Positions 7,075 to 16,220 of a stretch of DNA of 64,000 nucleotides are shown here, piece by piece. Both the position numbers and the translations under genes were made by a program. Below the pieces are notes generated by a model that was not told the DNA's origin, searched no databases, and worked only from the letters and a program-made list of their open reading frames with translations. Source of the stretch: Nitrospiraceae bacterium (GTDB lineage Bacteria; Nitrospirota; Nitrospiria; Nitrospirales; UBA2166); assembly GCA_002726235.1 (NCBI GenBank), contig PBSN01000004.1:76570-140569 (forward strand), written 5' to 3'. Within the stretch, counting starts at the first letter, position 1, and each line of letters starts with the position of its first letter.

Positions 7075-10043
7075 TGACGAGAACGCGTAGCGGTCTTGCC
7101 TCGCTTTTTTCCAGTTCGCATTTGACGTCTTGGGAGGGAAGCTTGACGTGCAGCAGAGGAAATGCCGTGGTTGATGGCAGCTTGAGCTGCAGCCAGACGT
7201 GCGACAGGTACGCGGTATGGCGAGCAACTGACATAGGCTAGGCCTGCACGGTGGCAAAACTCAACTGAACTTGGATCGCCCCCATGCTCACCGCAGATTC
7301 CCAGCTTGAGATCAGGGCGTGTCGCACGTCCGCGTTCAATGGCAATTTGAATAAGCTCTCCGACGCCTCTTTGGTCAAGTGTGGTAAAGGGATCTCCGGT
7401 CAAGATGTTATCCAACCGTTCAGTAATTTGGAATCCGCAGGCTCGGCAAAGCATCGTCTTTTGATCGATGTCCATGGCCTGGCATCGTGGGCAGTGATCG
7501 TGTATGGTCATATAGAAATCGATGATCTTAGCGGCATCGTCGCGTGAAAATCCAAAGGTGGTTTGAGTGAGGTCATTAGTTCCGAACGAGAAGAATTCCG
7601 CTTCTTCGGCAATTTCGCCTGCCATGATAGTTGCACGTGGAAGCTCTATCATGGTTCCAACCTGATAGGGAATGACTCTGTGATACTCGGCCATGACCTG
7701 TGAGGCAACTTCCTGAATTACCCGTTTTTGAGCCCTCATCTCTCCCCAAATCCCAATCAACGGCACCATGATTTCTGGGAAGATTTTCCCCCCTTCCTTG
7801 GTGACTTCGCATGCGGCCTCGATAATGGCTCTGACCTGCATTCGGGTGATCTCTGGCATCAAAATTCCTAATCGGCATCCGCGTAGGCCAAGCATGGGGT
7901 TAAACTCGTGAAGTTCCTCGACACGTGCGAGAATGCGCTTTGTCTCGGCTAGCCCATCCGAATCCTTGCCGGTCAGCTCTGCTTTCGCAATCTTCACCAT
8001 CAGGTCTTCTCGTTTTGGAAGAAACTCGTGGAGGGGGGGGTCAAATAGTCGGATAGTAACAGGGTAGCCATCCATCCTTTTGTAGAGTCCGATAAAGTCT
8101 TGTTTTTGTAAGGGGAGCAGATTGTCGAGATGTTTCATGCGGTCTGCAGCCGTCCTCGCCATAATCATGTCTCGCATGATCTCGACACGGTCTTCGGCAA
8201 AAAACATGTGTTCCGTTCGGCAAAGCCCTATGCCTTGTGCCCCAAAACCTCGTGCCACGACCGCCTGATCTGGAACGTCTGCGTTTGCGCGAACGTCCAA
8301 CGCACGAAACGTATCCGCCCACTGCAGGACCTTCAAAAAGTACTGATATCGCTCAGACTGTTCTGGTTTCAGTGTTCCTTGAATAACTTGAACGACTTCT
8401 GATGCCATGACGGAAATGTCTCCACAGTACACACTACCGTCGAAACCATTAATCGAAATGAAGTCACCGCGGTTGAGTGTGACCGATCCAATCCGGACCG
8501 ATGAGTCTCCGTTGACCTCTACCGCCTCACAGCCAGCGATGCACACTTTTCCCATCTGGCGAGCAACAACTGCGGCATGGGAGGTCATGCCTCCTCGAGC
8601 GGTGAGAAATCCTGATGACGCGCTCATGCCGTGAATGTCATCTGGGCTGGTCTCCATTCTTACCAGAATTACTCGATCGCCTGCGGCCTTCATGGTAATG
8701 GCCTGCTCTGGGGTAAGTGCTATTTTGCCAGCAGCAGCGCCAGGACCTGCTGGCAATCCTTTCCCTTGCTTGGTGTAACGGGCCTCTGTGCTAGGGTCGA
8801 ATACGGGATATAAGTATTGCTCAATGTGTTCCGGTTCGACTCGTAGAACAGCTTCCTCTTTGGTAATGAGGCGTTCTTTAACCATGTCAACGGCAATTTT
8901 GACAGCGGCAATGCCGGTGCGCTTACCTATACGGGTTTGAAGCATGTAGAGTTGGCCTTCTTGAACGGTGAATTCGAGGTCAAGCATATCGCGGTAATGC
9001 CGTTCGAGTTTTCGATGGATCTTCGTGAGGGCTTTGTACGCCGCAGGAATAGTAGCCTCAAGCTTCGTAATCGGTTGGGGAGTACGAACGCCAGCGACAA
9101 CGTCTTCGCCCTGAGCGTTCGAAAGGAATTCACCGAAGAGCGTTGCTTCTCCAGATGATGGAGAGCGCGTGAAGACTACACCCGTTCCACTATCGTCTCC
9201 CATGTTGCCAAACACCATTGCCATAACATTCACTGCAGTGCCCCATGCGTCCGGAATTTTGTAGATCCGCCTATACGCAATGGCACGATCCCCATTCCAA
9301 GACTCAAAAACTGCATTTATCCCCATCCGTAATTGATCGATGGGGTCCTGCGGAAAATCGTGGTCTGTGTGTCGGTGTACCAGGACTTTAAATTCGTTGA
9401 TCAGTTCTCGAAGTGCGCATGCGTCAAGGTCAATGTCGTGGGTGCATCTCAGCGAGATCTTCTTGGCGCGTAAACATTCCTCAAAGACTTCACGTTTCAT
9501 GCCCATGACAATAGTGCTAAACATGGCAATAAACCGGCGGTATGCGTCGTAACCAAATCGCTCATTATCGGTTTTCTTGATGAGCCCTTGGACGGTTTGG
9601 TCATTCAATCCCAAATTGAGTACCGTATCCATCATGCCGGGCATCGATGCACGTGCACCCGATCGGACAGAGACCAAGAGGGGGTTGGAAGAATTACCAA
9701 ATCCTATGTTAGGGGATACTTTCTGCATGGTCTTTTCTAGGCGTGTCATGTACTTGAGGACAGCGTCCCATAACCCCGGGGGATACTTTCTGCGTCGACG
9801 AGTATATTCAACGCAGGCCGTAGTGCTGATGGTGAAACCTGGCGGAACAGGAATGCCGAGATTGGTCATTTCGGCTAATCCAGCACCTTTGCCTCCCAAC
9901 AGCTCTTTGAGCCCACTCTTGCCTTCGGCCTTTCCGTTGCCGAAGAAATATACATATTTCGTAGTTGATTTTGGCGTGACCTTGATCGTCCTTACCGCTC
10001 TCTTCGCCGCTTTCACCGGCGTTTTCGTCTTCTTCAGCGCCAT
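7071..10043 (-). CDS. ppdK: Pyruvate, phosphate dikinase
   Basis: 990 residues, longer than the common 870-900. It interconverts pyruvate, ATP and phosphate with PEP, AMP and pyrophosphate. Visible parts: the nucleotide-binding domain (GGKGAGLAEM, VVFTRSPSSGE), the phosphohistidine loop GGMTSHAAVVAR and the C-terminal PEP/pyruvate barrel (GTMIELPRA, SFGTNDLTQ, ICGEHGG). Start: ATG at 10043 preceded by a G-rich Shine-Dalgarno run; a 7-codon longer frame begins at 10064. Both ends carry basic tails: ~28 N-terminal residues rich in K/T and ~30 C-terminal residues rich in K/R. It sits between cysM (14-nt gap) and ribD (4-nt overlap). In autotrophs running a reductive TCA cycle PPDK makes PEP from pyruvate; that role is plausible here. 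Confidence 0.95.
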   Translation of the reverse strand: MALKKTKTPVKAAKRAVRTIKVTPKSTTKYVYFFGNGKAEGKSGLKELLGGKGAGLAEMTNLGIPVPPGFTISTTACVEYTRRRRKYPPGLWDAVLKYMTRLEKTMQKVSPNIGFGNSSNPLLVSVRSGARASMPGMMDTVLNLGLNDQTVQGLIKKTDNERFGYDAYRRFIAMFSTIVMGMKREVFEECLRAKKISLRCTHDIDLDACALRELINEFKVLVHRHTDHDFPQDPIDQLRMGINAVFESWNGDRAIAYRRIYKIPDAWGTAVNVMAMVFGNMGDDSGTGVVFTRSPSSGEATLFGEFLSNAQGEDVVAGVRTPQPITKLEATIPAAYKALTKIHRKLERHYRDMLDLEFTVQEGQLYMLQTRIGKRTGIAAVKIAVDMVKERLITKEEAVLRVEPEHIEQYLYPVFDPSTEARYTKQGKGLPAGPGAAAGKIALTPEQAITMKAAGDRVILVRMETSPDDIHGMSASSGFLTARGGMTSHAAVVARQMGKVCIAGCEAVEVNGDSSVRIGSVTLNRGDFISINGFDGSVYCGDISVMASEVVQVIQGTLKPEQSERYQYFLKVLQWADTFRALDVRANADVPDQAVVARGFGAQGIGLCRTEHMFFAEDRVEIMRDMIMARTAADRMKHLDNLLPLQKQDFIGLYKRMDGYPVTIRLFDPPLHEFLPKREDLMVKIAKAELTGKDSDGLAETKRILARVEELHEFNPMLGLRGCRLGILMPEITRMQVRAIIEAACEVTKEGGKIFPEIMVPLIGIWGEMRAQKRVIQEVASQVMAEYHRVIPYQVGTMIELPRATIMAGEIAEEAEFFSFGTNDLTQTTFGFSRDDAAKIIDFYMTIHDHCPRCQAMDIDQKTMLCRACGFQITERLDNILTGDPFTTLDQRGVGELIQIAIERGRATRPDLKLGICGEHGGDPSSVEFCHRAGLAYVSCSPYRVPVARLAAAQAAINHGISSAARQASLPRRQMRTGKKRGKTATRSRQ

Positions 10044-10057
10044 GTTACTCCCCCCCC

Positions 10058-11002
10058 CTACCACATGGGACCGGTAAATCGCTCACTCACGGTCCTGGCA
10101 TCGTCTGTCCATATTTGTTCGCTGAGGTATTTCCAGCCACCATCTGGGAGTATGGTAACGATCACACCATTCTCCATGCACTCGGCAGCTTTAAGCACTC
10201 GATAAACAACTGCTCCGGACGAGATGCCTCCAAGGATCCCTTCAACCTCGGCGAGTTGTTTCACCATTCGAAACGCATCCTCGTCTTTGACAACTTCGTT
10301 CACATCGATGCGACTTATATCAAAGATTGGGGGAACATATCCGTCCATCAGGCTTCGCAAGCCTTGCAATCCGCCTTTCGGATACGGTTGGACGGCTGTA
10401 ATTTTCATGTTTGGGAATGTTTCTTTTAAGCGCTGTCCTGCCCCCATAAGGGTTCCGCCGGTGCCAAGTCCCGCAACGAAAAGGTCGATAGAGTTCACAG
10501 TGCCTTTGAGATCCTCAAGAATCTCTCCAGCCGTGGTCTCATAATGAGCTAAGACGTTGTTTGGATTTCCGTACTGATCCAGCATGAAATACCGGTCGTC
10601 ATCTTTCAACATCTCTTGCGCCATCCGAATTGCGCCATTGGTCCCTTCGCTACCCGGACTGAGGATCACCTCGGCGTCAAACGCGTACAGGAGTTCTCGT
10701 CGTTCGGTACTGACGTTATCCGGCATCACAACGCGCAAAGGGTATCCCTTGAGCTTGGCAAACATCCCGAGTGAGATTCCAGTGTTCCCACTTGTAGGCT
10801 CAAGGAGAATCTTGTCCGACGTAAGTTCACCGGAGGCCTCAGCGCGTTCGATCATGTATTTGACGATACGATCTTTGAGGCTTCCCGTGGGGTTGAAGCC
10901 TTCCAGCTTGACAAAGATCCTGACGGCAGGATTGGGATTGAGTCGACGAAGCTCAATCATTGGGGTGTTTCCGATTACTTCTGTTAAGTCTGAATAAAGC
11001 AA
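10058..11002 (-). CDS. cysM: Cysteine synthase (O-acetylserine sulfhydrylase, CysM-like)
   Basis: 314 residues. PLP-dependent fold type II enzyme: the Schiff-base lysine is K43 in PTGSLKDR, the phosphate loop is TSGNTG at 69-74, and GLGTGGTLMG and SSGAVV follow. The C-terminal TILPDGGWKYLS resembles the CysM branch more than CysK, but use of thiosulfate or O-phosphoserine cannot be read from sequence. The ATG abuts the glyS stop with no gap, and ppdK starts 14 nt after its end, so it lies inside the glyQS operon. Confidence 0.9.
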   Translation of the reverse strand: MLYSDLTEVIGNTPMIELRRLNPNPAVRIFVKLEGFNPTGSLKDRIVKYMIERAEASGELTSDKILLEPTSGNTGISLGMFAKLKGYPLRVVMPDNVSTERRELLYAFDAEVILSPGSEGTNGAIRMAQEMLKDDDRYFMLDQYGNPNNVLAHYETTAGEILEDLKGTVNSIDLFVAGLGTGGTLMGAGQRLKETFPNMKITAVQPYPKGGLQGLRSLMDGYVPPIFDISRIDVNEVVKDEDAFRMVKQLAEVEGILGGISSGAVVYRVLKAAECMENGVIVTILPDGGWKYLSEQIWTDDARTVSERFTGPMW

Positions 11003-13105
11003 TTATCCCTCTACCTCAATGACAACTTTGGAAAAATCGGCATATTGGTGAAAGAGTGATTGCAATTGACCGAGCAGTGCGAGTCGATTGTTGCGCACGG
11101 CGGGATCTTCGGCCATAACTAGCACGTCAAGGAAAAAACGATCAATGGGCTCCTTGAATGACCTGAGAAGAGAAAGGGCACGAGTGTGCTCTCCAGACGC
11201 TAGGTGCTCGGCTATTTGGCTACGGCTTTTTTGCAATTTCGCGTACAATGCGCGTTCCGCGCCAGCAGAAAAGAGAGCTTCAGATATGGCGTTGGGAGGG
11301 GAATCAGGGAGAATATTAATCACCCTTTTGAAGGCGCCAACAAGGTCCACAAATGTTGGATCGGACGCGACACGCTGGAGCGCTGTAACACGGTGCATGG
11401 CATCAAGGGGGTCGTCGAATGTGTCGCGCTCAAGTACCGCCCTCACAAGATCGTAGCGATAGCCTTCACTCCCACAGGTCGATTCCATGCGCTGTCGGAG
11501 AAAGCCAAGGATATCAATTAAGACTTTGTCTCGATTGAAATCTAATGTTGGCTGGAATGCATCCAGTGCTCTCTCCACAAGATCGCGCAGGGAAAGAGGT
11601 GTGTAGCCAGCTAGGGCAATTTGCAAAACTCCTTGTGCCTGCCGTCTTAGGCCAAAGGGGTCTTGTGATCCTGTTGGGGCACACCCCACGACAAAGTATC
11701 CGGCGATGGTGTCGATCCGATCAGCGATCGATACGACTGCGCCTGGAAGACTCTTGGGAATCGCATCGCCGGAAAATCGAGGGTAGTAATGTTCGGCAAT
11801 GGCTCGTGCAACCGATTCAGGTTCTCCATCGCGTCTGGCGTATTCCCGCCCTATCACGCCTTGCAAGCTTGGAAACTCGCCGACCATACCTGTCACAAGG
11901 TCGACTTTGCAGAGTTGAGCCACCCGTCGACATGTTTGTTCTTCCGACGGATTCCACAATCTTGCGAGATACATGACGAGAGTCTCAATCCGCTCGACTT
12001 TCGCATGTAATGAGCCAAGGTGCTTCTGGAATGTCACTGTGTGGAGTTTTGGCAGCTTGGCTTCAAGAGAAGTTTTTCCATCCTCTGTAAAGTAGAATTT
12101 TGCATCCGCGAGTCGTGCGGCTAACACCCGCTCATTGCCTCGTTGAATCTCTCCCATGTCCGCGTATTCCACGTTGCACACTGTAATAAAATGGGGCAAC
12201 AAGGTTTGTTTTTTTGAAATCATCGCGAAAAACCCCTGATGTTCTTGCATGGCGGTCACGATGACATCATTGGGAAGAGCGAGATAGGAAGGATCAAATT
12301 GTGCGGCAAGCGCATAAGGCCACTCTACCGAAAAGGTCGCTTCCGAAAGGAGCGATTCATCATACTCAAGGGTGCCTCCGTGGTTGCTCGCCGCCGCATT
12401 GATTTTGTCACGAATCATGTTTCGTCGCCGTTCCTGGTCCAGGATGACGCCATGTTGCTCCAGAGATTTCGCATACGATTCGAAGTCCTTAACTTTTATT
12501 CCCTTGAGGGCTTTCTTTTCCCGATGCGATGACATAAAGCGGTGGCCAAAGGTTGTCGTGCCAGCCTTAATTCCAGCGTAGGCGAATGGTACAGTTCTGC
12601 CACCGTACAATGCCACAATCCATCGGATTGGACGTGAAAAACGAGTACCACTTGAACTCCACCGCATGGATTTATGGAAAGAGAGGGAATGCATGTAATT
12701 ATCTAACAGGGCAGGCAACAAGGAGGAAGTTACACGTCCTTTGTGGCGTTTTACTGCAGCAACATACTCGCCCTTCGGCGTGTGGCGGATGATGAGCGCG
12801 CTGACATTCACGCCCTGTGCAATGGCAAAGCCTATTGCGGCCTTACTTGGATTGCCGTTCTCGTCGTATGCTGCTTTGCGTGGAGGGCCAAGTGTTTCTT
12901 TGCTTGTGGGCGTTTGCTGAGTGCCTAACTCTGGAACCCAGAGAGTCAAGCGTCTTGGTGTTCCAAATGTGCGAACAGTGTTGCACGCGATACTTTGTTC
13001 ACGAAAGAGGGTCATTGCGCCGGTTTTCATCTGCTCAAGAACCGGTTCAATGACTGTGGCGGGAAGTTCCTCTGTTCCGATCTCAAGTAGCAACTCTTTG
13101 GTCAT
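11003..13105 (-). CDS. glyS: Glycyl-tRNA synthetase beta subunit
   Basis: 700 residues, the normal size. Begins with [12 protein letters not shown], the standard GlyS opening, and contains [25 protein letters not shown] and the later HD-like and DALR-type C-terminal regions. Beta chains bind tRNA-Gly in the bacterial alpha2beta2 enzyme. It overlaps glyQ by 4 nt (ATGA), so the subunits are made in a coupled way. Confidence 0.97.
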   Translation of the reverse strand: MTKELLLEIGTEELPATVIEPVLEQMKTGAMTLFREQSIACNTVRTFGTPRRLTLWVPELGTQQTPTSKETLGPPRKAAYDENGNPSKAAIGFAIAQGVNVSALIIRHTPKGEYVAAVKRHKGRVTSSLLPALLDNYMHSLSFHKSMRWSSSGTRFSRPIRWIVALYGGRTVPFAYAGIKAGTTTFGHRFMSSHREKKALKGIKVKDFESYAKSLEQHGVILDQERRRNMIRDKINAAASNHGGTLEYDESLLSEATFSVEWPYALAAQFDPSYLALPNDVIVTAMQEHQGFFAMISKKQTLLPHFITVCNVEYADMGEIQRGNERVLAARLADAKFYFTEDGKTSLEAKLPKLHTVTFQKHLGSLHAKVERIETLVMYLARLWNPSEEQTCRRVAQLCKVDLVTGMVGEFPSLQGVIGREYARRDGEPESVARAIAEHYYPRFSGDAIPKSLPGAVVSIADRIDTIAGYFVVGCAPTGSQDPFGLRRQAQGVLQIALAGYTPLSLRDLVERALDAFQPTLDFNRDKVLIDILGFLRQRMESTCGSEGYRYDLVRAVLERDTFDDPLDAMHRVTALQRVASDPTFVDLVGAFKRVINILPDSPPNAISEALFSAGAERALYAKLQKSRSQIAEHLASGEHTRALSLLRSFKEPIDRFFLDVLVMAEDPAVRNNRLALLGQLQSLFHQYADFSKVVIEVEG

Positions 13106-14019
13106 TGGCTCTGGGTCGCGGGTACTGAATTTGGCAGTTTATTATCCTTCAAGAGCGGAAAGTTCTTGGCTTCACGGTCTTTCAGGTACCCTGCTGCACA
13201 CCCTCGGGCCAATGCACGGACACGAGCGATATATCCCACACGCTCAGTTACGCTGATGGCCCCACGTGCATCCAAAAGGTTAAAGATGTGTGAGGTTTTC
13301 ATGCACCAGTCGTAGGCTGGGAGGATTAGACCCTTGGCGAGAAGACGTTGGGATTCGCGTTCGGTGGTGCAAAACCTATCGGTGAGCATTTCAATATCAG
13401 CATCATCGAAATTGTATGTTGAGAATTGTACTTCGGAGTCATGATGGATGTCCCCATATGTGATGCCATCCGACCATACCATGTCGTATACACTGTCGAC
13501 TTGTTGGAGATACATTCCGATGCGCTCAATTCCATACGTAAATTCAACTGGGATCAAGTCAAGCGCAATGCCTCCAACCTCTTGAAAATAGGTAAACTGG
13601 GTAATTTCCATGCCATCAAGCCGCACTTCCCATCCTAATCCCCATGCTCCGAGGGTTGGCGATTCCCAATCGTCATGAACGAAACGAATATCGTGGTGGC
13701 AAGGGTCAAGACCCAAGCTAGTCAAACTTTTAAGGTAGAGAGTTTGAGCATCATCCGGGCAGGGTTTCAGGATGACTTGGTACTGGTAGTAGTGTTGAAG
13801 GCGGTTTGGGTTCTCCCCGTATCTTCCATCGGCAGGGCGACGGCAGGGTTGCACATACCCCACGTTCCAAGGTTCAGGGCCAAGTGATCTCAGAAATGTC
13901 GCAGGATGAAAGGTTCCGGCACCAACTTCTAGGTCGTAGGGTTGGACGATGATGCAACCGTGATCCGCCCAATAACGATGAAGAGACAAAATGATGTCCT
14001 GAAAGGACAATTTTGGCAT
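13102..14019 (-). CDS. glyQ: Glycyl-tRNA synthetase alpha subunit
   Basis: 305 residues. [32 protein letters not shown] and the class II signatures [17 protein letters not shown] and FTYFQEVGG mark GlyQ, the catalytic chain that forms glycyl-adenylate. First gene of a leftward run glyQ-glyS-cysM-ppdK-ribD-MFS. No strong Shine-Dalgarno sequence is visible, but the promoter at 14082-14110 places this ATG about 55 nt after the start of transcription. recO, often next to glyQS, is absent. Confidence 0.97.
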   Translation of the reverse strand: MPKLSFQDIILSLHRYWADHGCIIVQPYDLEVGAGTFHPATFLRSLGPEPWNVGYVQPCRRPADGRYGENPNRLQHYYQYQVILKPCPDDAQTLYLKSLTSLGLDPCHHDIRFVHDDWESPTLGAWGLGWEVRLDGMEITQFTYFQEVGGIALDLIPVEFTYGIERIGMYLQQVDSVYDMVWSDGITYGDIHHDSEVQFSTYNFDDADIEMLTDRFCTTERESQRLLAKGLILPAYDWCMKTSHIFNLLDARGAISVTERVGYIARVRALARGCAAGYLKDREAKNFPLLKDNKLPNSVPATQSQ

Positions 14020-14081
14020 AAGACAGCTGTCAACTCGCAGGCAATATCATCGAATGTTACGGTTGCTAAAGGGTGGACGCC

Positions 14082-14110
14082 ATTATAGGTAAACAGCGCA
14101 ATACAGGCAA
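14082..14110 (-). promoter_or_regulatory. Sigma-70-type promoter of the glyQS operon
   Basis: On the minus strand TTGCCT (14105-14110) and a perfect TATAAT (14082-14087) are separated by 17 nt. Transcription would start near 14075, giving a leader of about 55 nt before glyQ. It is the only strong promoter I see upstream of the six-gene run. The 14020-14299 gap holds nothing else I can recognise; no T-box-like leader is apparent at this leader length. Confidence 0.6.
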
Positions 14111-14299
14111 ATTTGCCTAATGCATACTGTCTGTTAACGTCCTTCCCTGTGGGGAATCGTTCGAAAATTTCTCGGTTGCAGACTTTCCCTGACAGTTTCT
14201 CGAACAAGTGAGACGGCCCTCAGAATGTGCCATTGGAGCTGACGATTTCCGCGCCACTCAGTGTGAAACAGTTGGTACCTTGCTATGCTTTGCTAGCCA

Positions 14300-14671
14300 T
14301 CAGGTGCCATGCCAGTCGCGGGCCAACTGTTCTGCTTCAGCAATCTCATGTGGAGACATCGTTTGTGCGAGAGCATCACGGGAATTGACTGCAAGAACTC
14401 TTACTTTATGGTCGGTCGAAGTTGCGGCGGCAATGTGAAACCATTTGTATGCTTGCACGTCATTTTGTGACACACCCTTCCCGTAGGCGTACGACACGCC
14501 AAGCATGTATTGGGCTTTCGTATGACCCGCCTCAGCGGCGTTTAGAAATTTCTGAAAGGCCGTTGCAAAGTCCTTATGAGCAAGCGCATCCTTGCCATCT
14601 TCAAAATCACCTGCCAGCACGGCGCTGGTTACACCGAACAGCAGTAGCAGTGCGAGCAATGTGTGTTTCAT
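14300..14671 (-). CDS. Secreted Sel1-repeat protein (single/short repeat)
   Basis: 123 residues. A signal peptide of about 20 residues ends in VLAGDFEDG. One recognisable Sel1 unit follows (AAEAGHTKAQYMLGVSYAYGKGVSQND), then a helix and the tail MSPHEIAEAEQLARDW. Sel1 repeats are TPR-like helical pairs for protein contacts. The same signal peptide style, opening DFE(D/E)G..A..K(D)FATA and tail recur in the genes at 14894-15514 and 41293-42033, so these are paralogues. Likely periplasmic; partner unknown. Confidence 0.82.
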   Translation of the reverse strand: MKHTLLALLLLFGVTSAVLAGDFEDGKDALAHKDFATAFQKFLNAAEAGHTKAQYMLGVSYAYGKGVSQNDVQAYKWFHIAAATSTDHKVRVLAVNSRDALAQTMSPHEIAEAEQLARDWHGT

Positions 14672-14698
14672 CGCGTCTCCAATGGGTGGAATGATAAC

Positions 14699-14727
14699 AG
14701 AATATGCGTGGGACTTGCTTTGTTCAA
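14699..14727 (-). promoter_or_regulatory. Promoter of the short Sel1 gene
   Basis: Minus-strand TTGAAC (14722-14727) and TATTCT (14699-14704) with a 17-nt spacer; the transcript would start about 20 nt before the ATG at 14671, where TTGGAG serves as ribosome site. Upstream sequence resembles that of the neighbouring Sel1 gene (shared CATGGCA..G.ACAAAGC and ATTGGAG blocks), and the third Sel1 gene at 41293 has a matching TTGAAC-17-TATCCT. Confidence 0.5.
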
Positions 14728-14893
14728 TGCCATGCAGGAAAGATGATGCATGAAGCTAGCGTGTGTAATACTGGTCATAGCAATTTAGCGATGCAGTCCA
14801 CATTCTGCGTGAACGCGATGGTATTCGGCGATAGCGATAGAAGCAACGGTGTACTCATCAGCACGTTGGACGTTAGTTGTTGCAGTCTCGCGT

Positions 14894-15514
14894 CTAGCGG
14901 TCTGGTGTCGTCCGAGTTGTCGGCTTCCATTCTCGAGCTAGCTGTTCTGCGTCAGCGATTTCCTGCGGTGACATTGTTTGGGCAACGGCATCACGGCGTT
15001 TGGCTGCTCGTTTTTTCGTTTTTTCGCTCGTTGCATGAGCCACGGCAAGACTGAACCATCGATGGGCTTGCACGTGATCCTGCGGCACACCCTTCCCATT
15101 CTGGTATCGCAGGGCAAGATAGTATTGCGTTAGCGCGTGGCCGGCCGCGGCGGCTTTTCGATACCAACGCACCGCTTCCTCGTCGTCTTGGGGAATACCC
15201 CTTCCATTGGCGTACATCAGCCCAAGACGGTTTTGGGCTTCGATGTGGCCGCCTACGGCAGCTTTTCGATACCAGCGCACCGCCAGCGCATTATCATGCG
15301 CTACGCCTTCACCCTCCTTCTCATTTTGGTAGATCGTGGCAAGGCGGTATTGGGCCTCCGCATGCCCAGCTTCGGCGGCTCTCGTGTACTTCTCGATAGC
15401 AGTCGCGTAGTCCTGACGATCATACGCATCATTAGCCTCTTGAAACTCGCCTGCCGTTGTGACGCTGGGCACGCCGAACAGCAACATCAGTGCGAACAAT
15501 ATGCGGTACATCAC
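14894..15514 (-). CDS. Secreted Sel1-repeat protein (three to four repeats)
   Basis: 206 residues. Signal peptide to about residue 21 (SVTTAGEFQ). Sel1 units follow at roughly 45-80, 82-117 and 118-153, each with an A..GH..AQ.(R/Y)L.......G.G...D pattern and W(Y/F)(R/S)KA. The C-terminal MSPQEIADAEQLAREW block matches the 123-residue paralogue downstream. It is probably a periplasmic scaffold. The duplication is local, with 222 nt between the two genes, and the upstream regions are partly conserved too. Confidence 0.85.
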   Translation of the reverse strand: MMYRILFALMLLFGVPSVTTAGEFQEANDAYDRQDYATAIEKYTRAAEAGHAEAQYRLATIYQNEKEGEGVAHDNALAVRWYRKAAVGGHIEAQNRLGLMYANGRGIPQDDEEAVRWYRKAAAAGHALTQYYLALRYQNGKGVPQDHVQAHRWFSLAVAHATSEKTKKRAAKRRDAVAQTMSPQEIADAEQLAREWKPTTRTTPDR

Positions 15515-15870
15515 GCCTCCAATCGGGAGTTGATGTTGATAGAGTGAAGTGCGGGGCTAGGCTTTGTCCAGTGCCATGAAAAAAGCCCACGCACAATATC
15601 ACCGTAAATTCTCATGCTTTGCTTCCCTCTCTAAAATATTCTCCAAACGGAGCGCAACTCCACGCTACGCACTCCGCGTGCATCGTGAGGGGCAAAAAGC
15701 TCCACTCACACGTTACAATTTATCACATCGGCACGCCGAGAAGAATGTGGGCTGGTTTACTTTTGCCGTTTGGTTGCGGAGAAGATTCAAATATTATTAC
15801 GCTACAAGGGCGATCCAGGATCGACTTGAACAGTTTCTGCCATGCCCGCCCCTCGAAACATCATGACGAA
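15515..15870. other. Non-coding stretch between Sel1 gene and tRNA-Arg
   Basis: 356 bases. A 100-codon plus-strand frame crosses it but has no Shine-Dalgarno site, no family signature and an unnatural residue mix; I do not accept it. The left end should contain the promoter of the Sel1 gene: a minus-strand TGGACA at 15565-15570 is the likely -35, with a weak -10. No terminator with a T-run is obvious downstream of the tRNA. Confidence 0.4.
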
Positions 15871-15947
15871 TGGCGCGCCCGGAGAGATTCGAACTCCCGA
15901 CCCCCTGATTCGTAGTCAGGTACTCTATCCAGCTGAGCTACGGGCGC
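15871..15947 (-). tRNA. tRNA-Arg (anticodon ACG)
   Basis: 77 nt including an encoded CCA (TGG at 15871-15873 on the plus strand). Minus-strand cloverleaf: acceptor GCGCCCG/CGGGCGC, D-stem GCTC/GAGT, anticodon stem CCTGA/TCAGG with loop CTACGAA, T-stem GGGAG/CTCTC around TTCGAAT, discriminator G. The ACG anticodon would be read as ICG after TadA editing, decoding CGU, CGC and CGA. Confidence 0.95.
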
Positions 15948-15990
15948 GCGTGAGGCGAAACAGCGCAATATTGGCGTGGTGACACCGGGA

Positions 15991-16020
15991 TTTATACAGG
16001 GACAAAAGATGGGGTGTCAA
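15991..16020 (-). promoter_or_regulatory. Promoter of tRNA-Arg
   Basis: Minus-strand consensus TTGACA (16015-16020) and TATAAA (15991-15996) with an 18-nt spacer. Transcription would begin about 37 nt before the mature tRNA 5' end, leaving a leader for RNase P. Orientation and distance fit the tRNA and nothing else. Confidence 0.72.
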
Positions 16021-16220
16021 TTCAGCACGATGACAGCGTATAGCCTTCGAGGCACGGCAGGGCTGCCGCCTGTGCCCGGGATGCAGCGAGTGGGCAAAGT
16101 CATTACAATGGAGACTGCACCAGAGAAGTAGACACATGTACGGCAGGCACGGTACGACGATATTTCGCCAGATGCACATGTACAAGGACGCACATCGATC
16201 GGACTTAAGGGAGGGATGAG

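Noticed and set aside
7075-7257. N-terminal extension of ribD
   Set aside because: Lies within the end of ppdK in another frame; the ATGA overlap gives a standard RibD start.
15564-15866. 100-codon plus-strand frame before the tRNA
   Set aside because: Basic, aromatic-rich translation with no match and no Shine-Dalgarno site; overlaps a probable promoter region.
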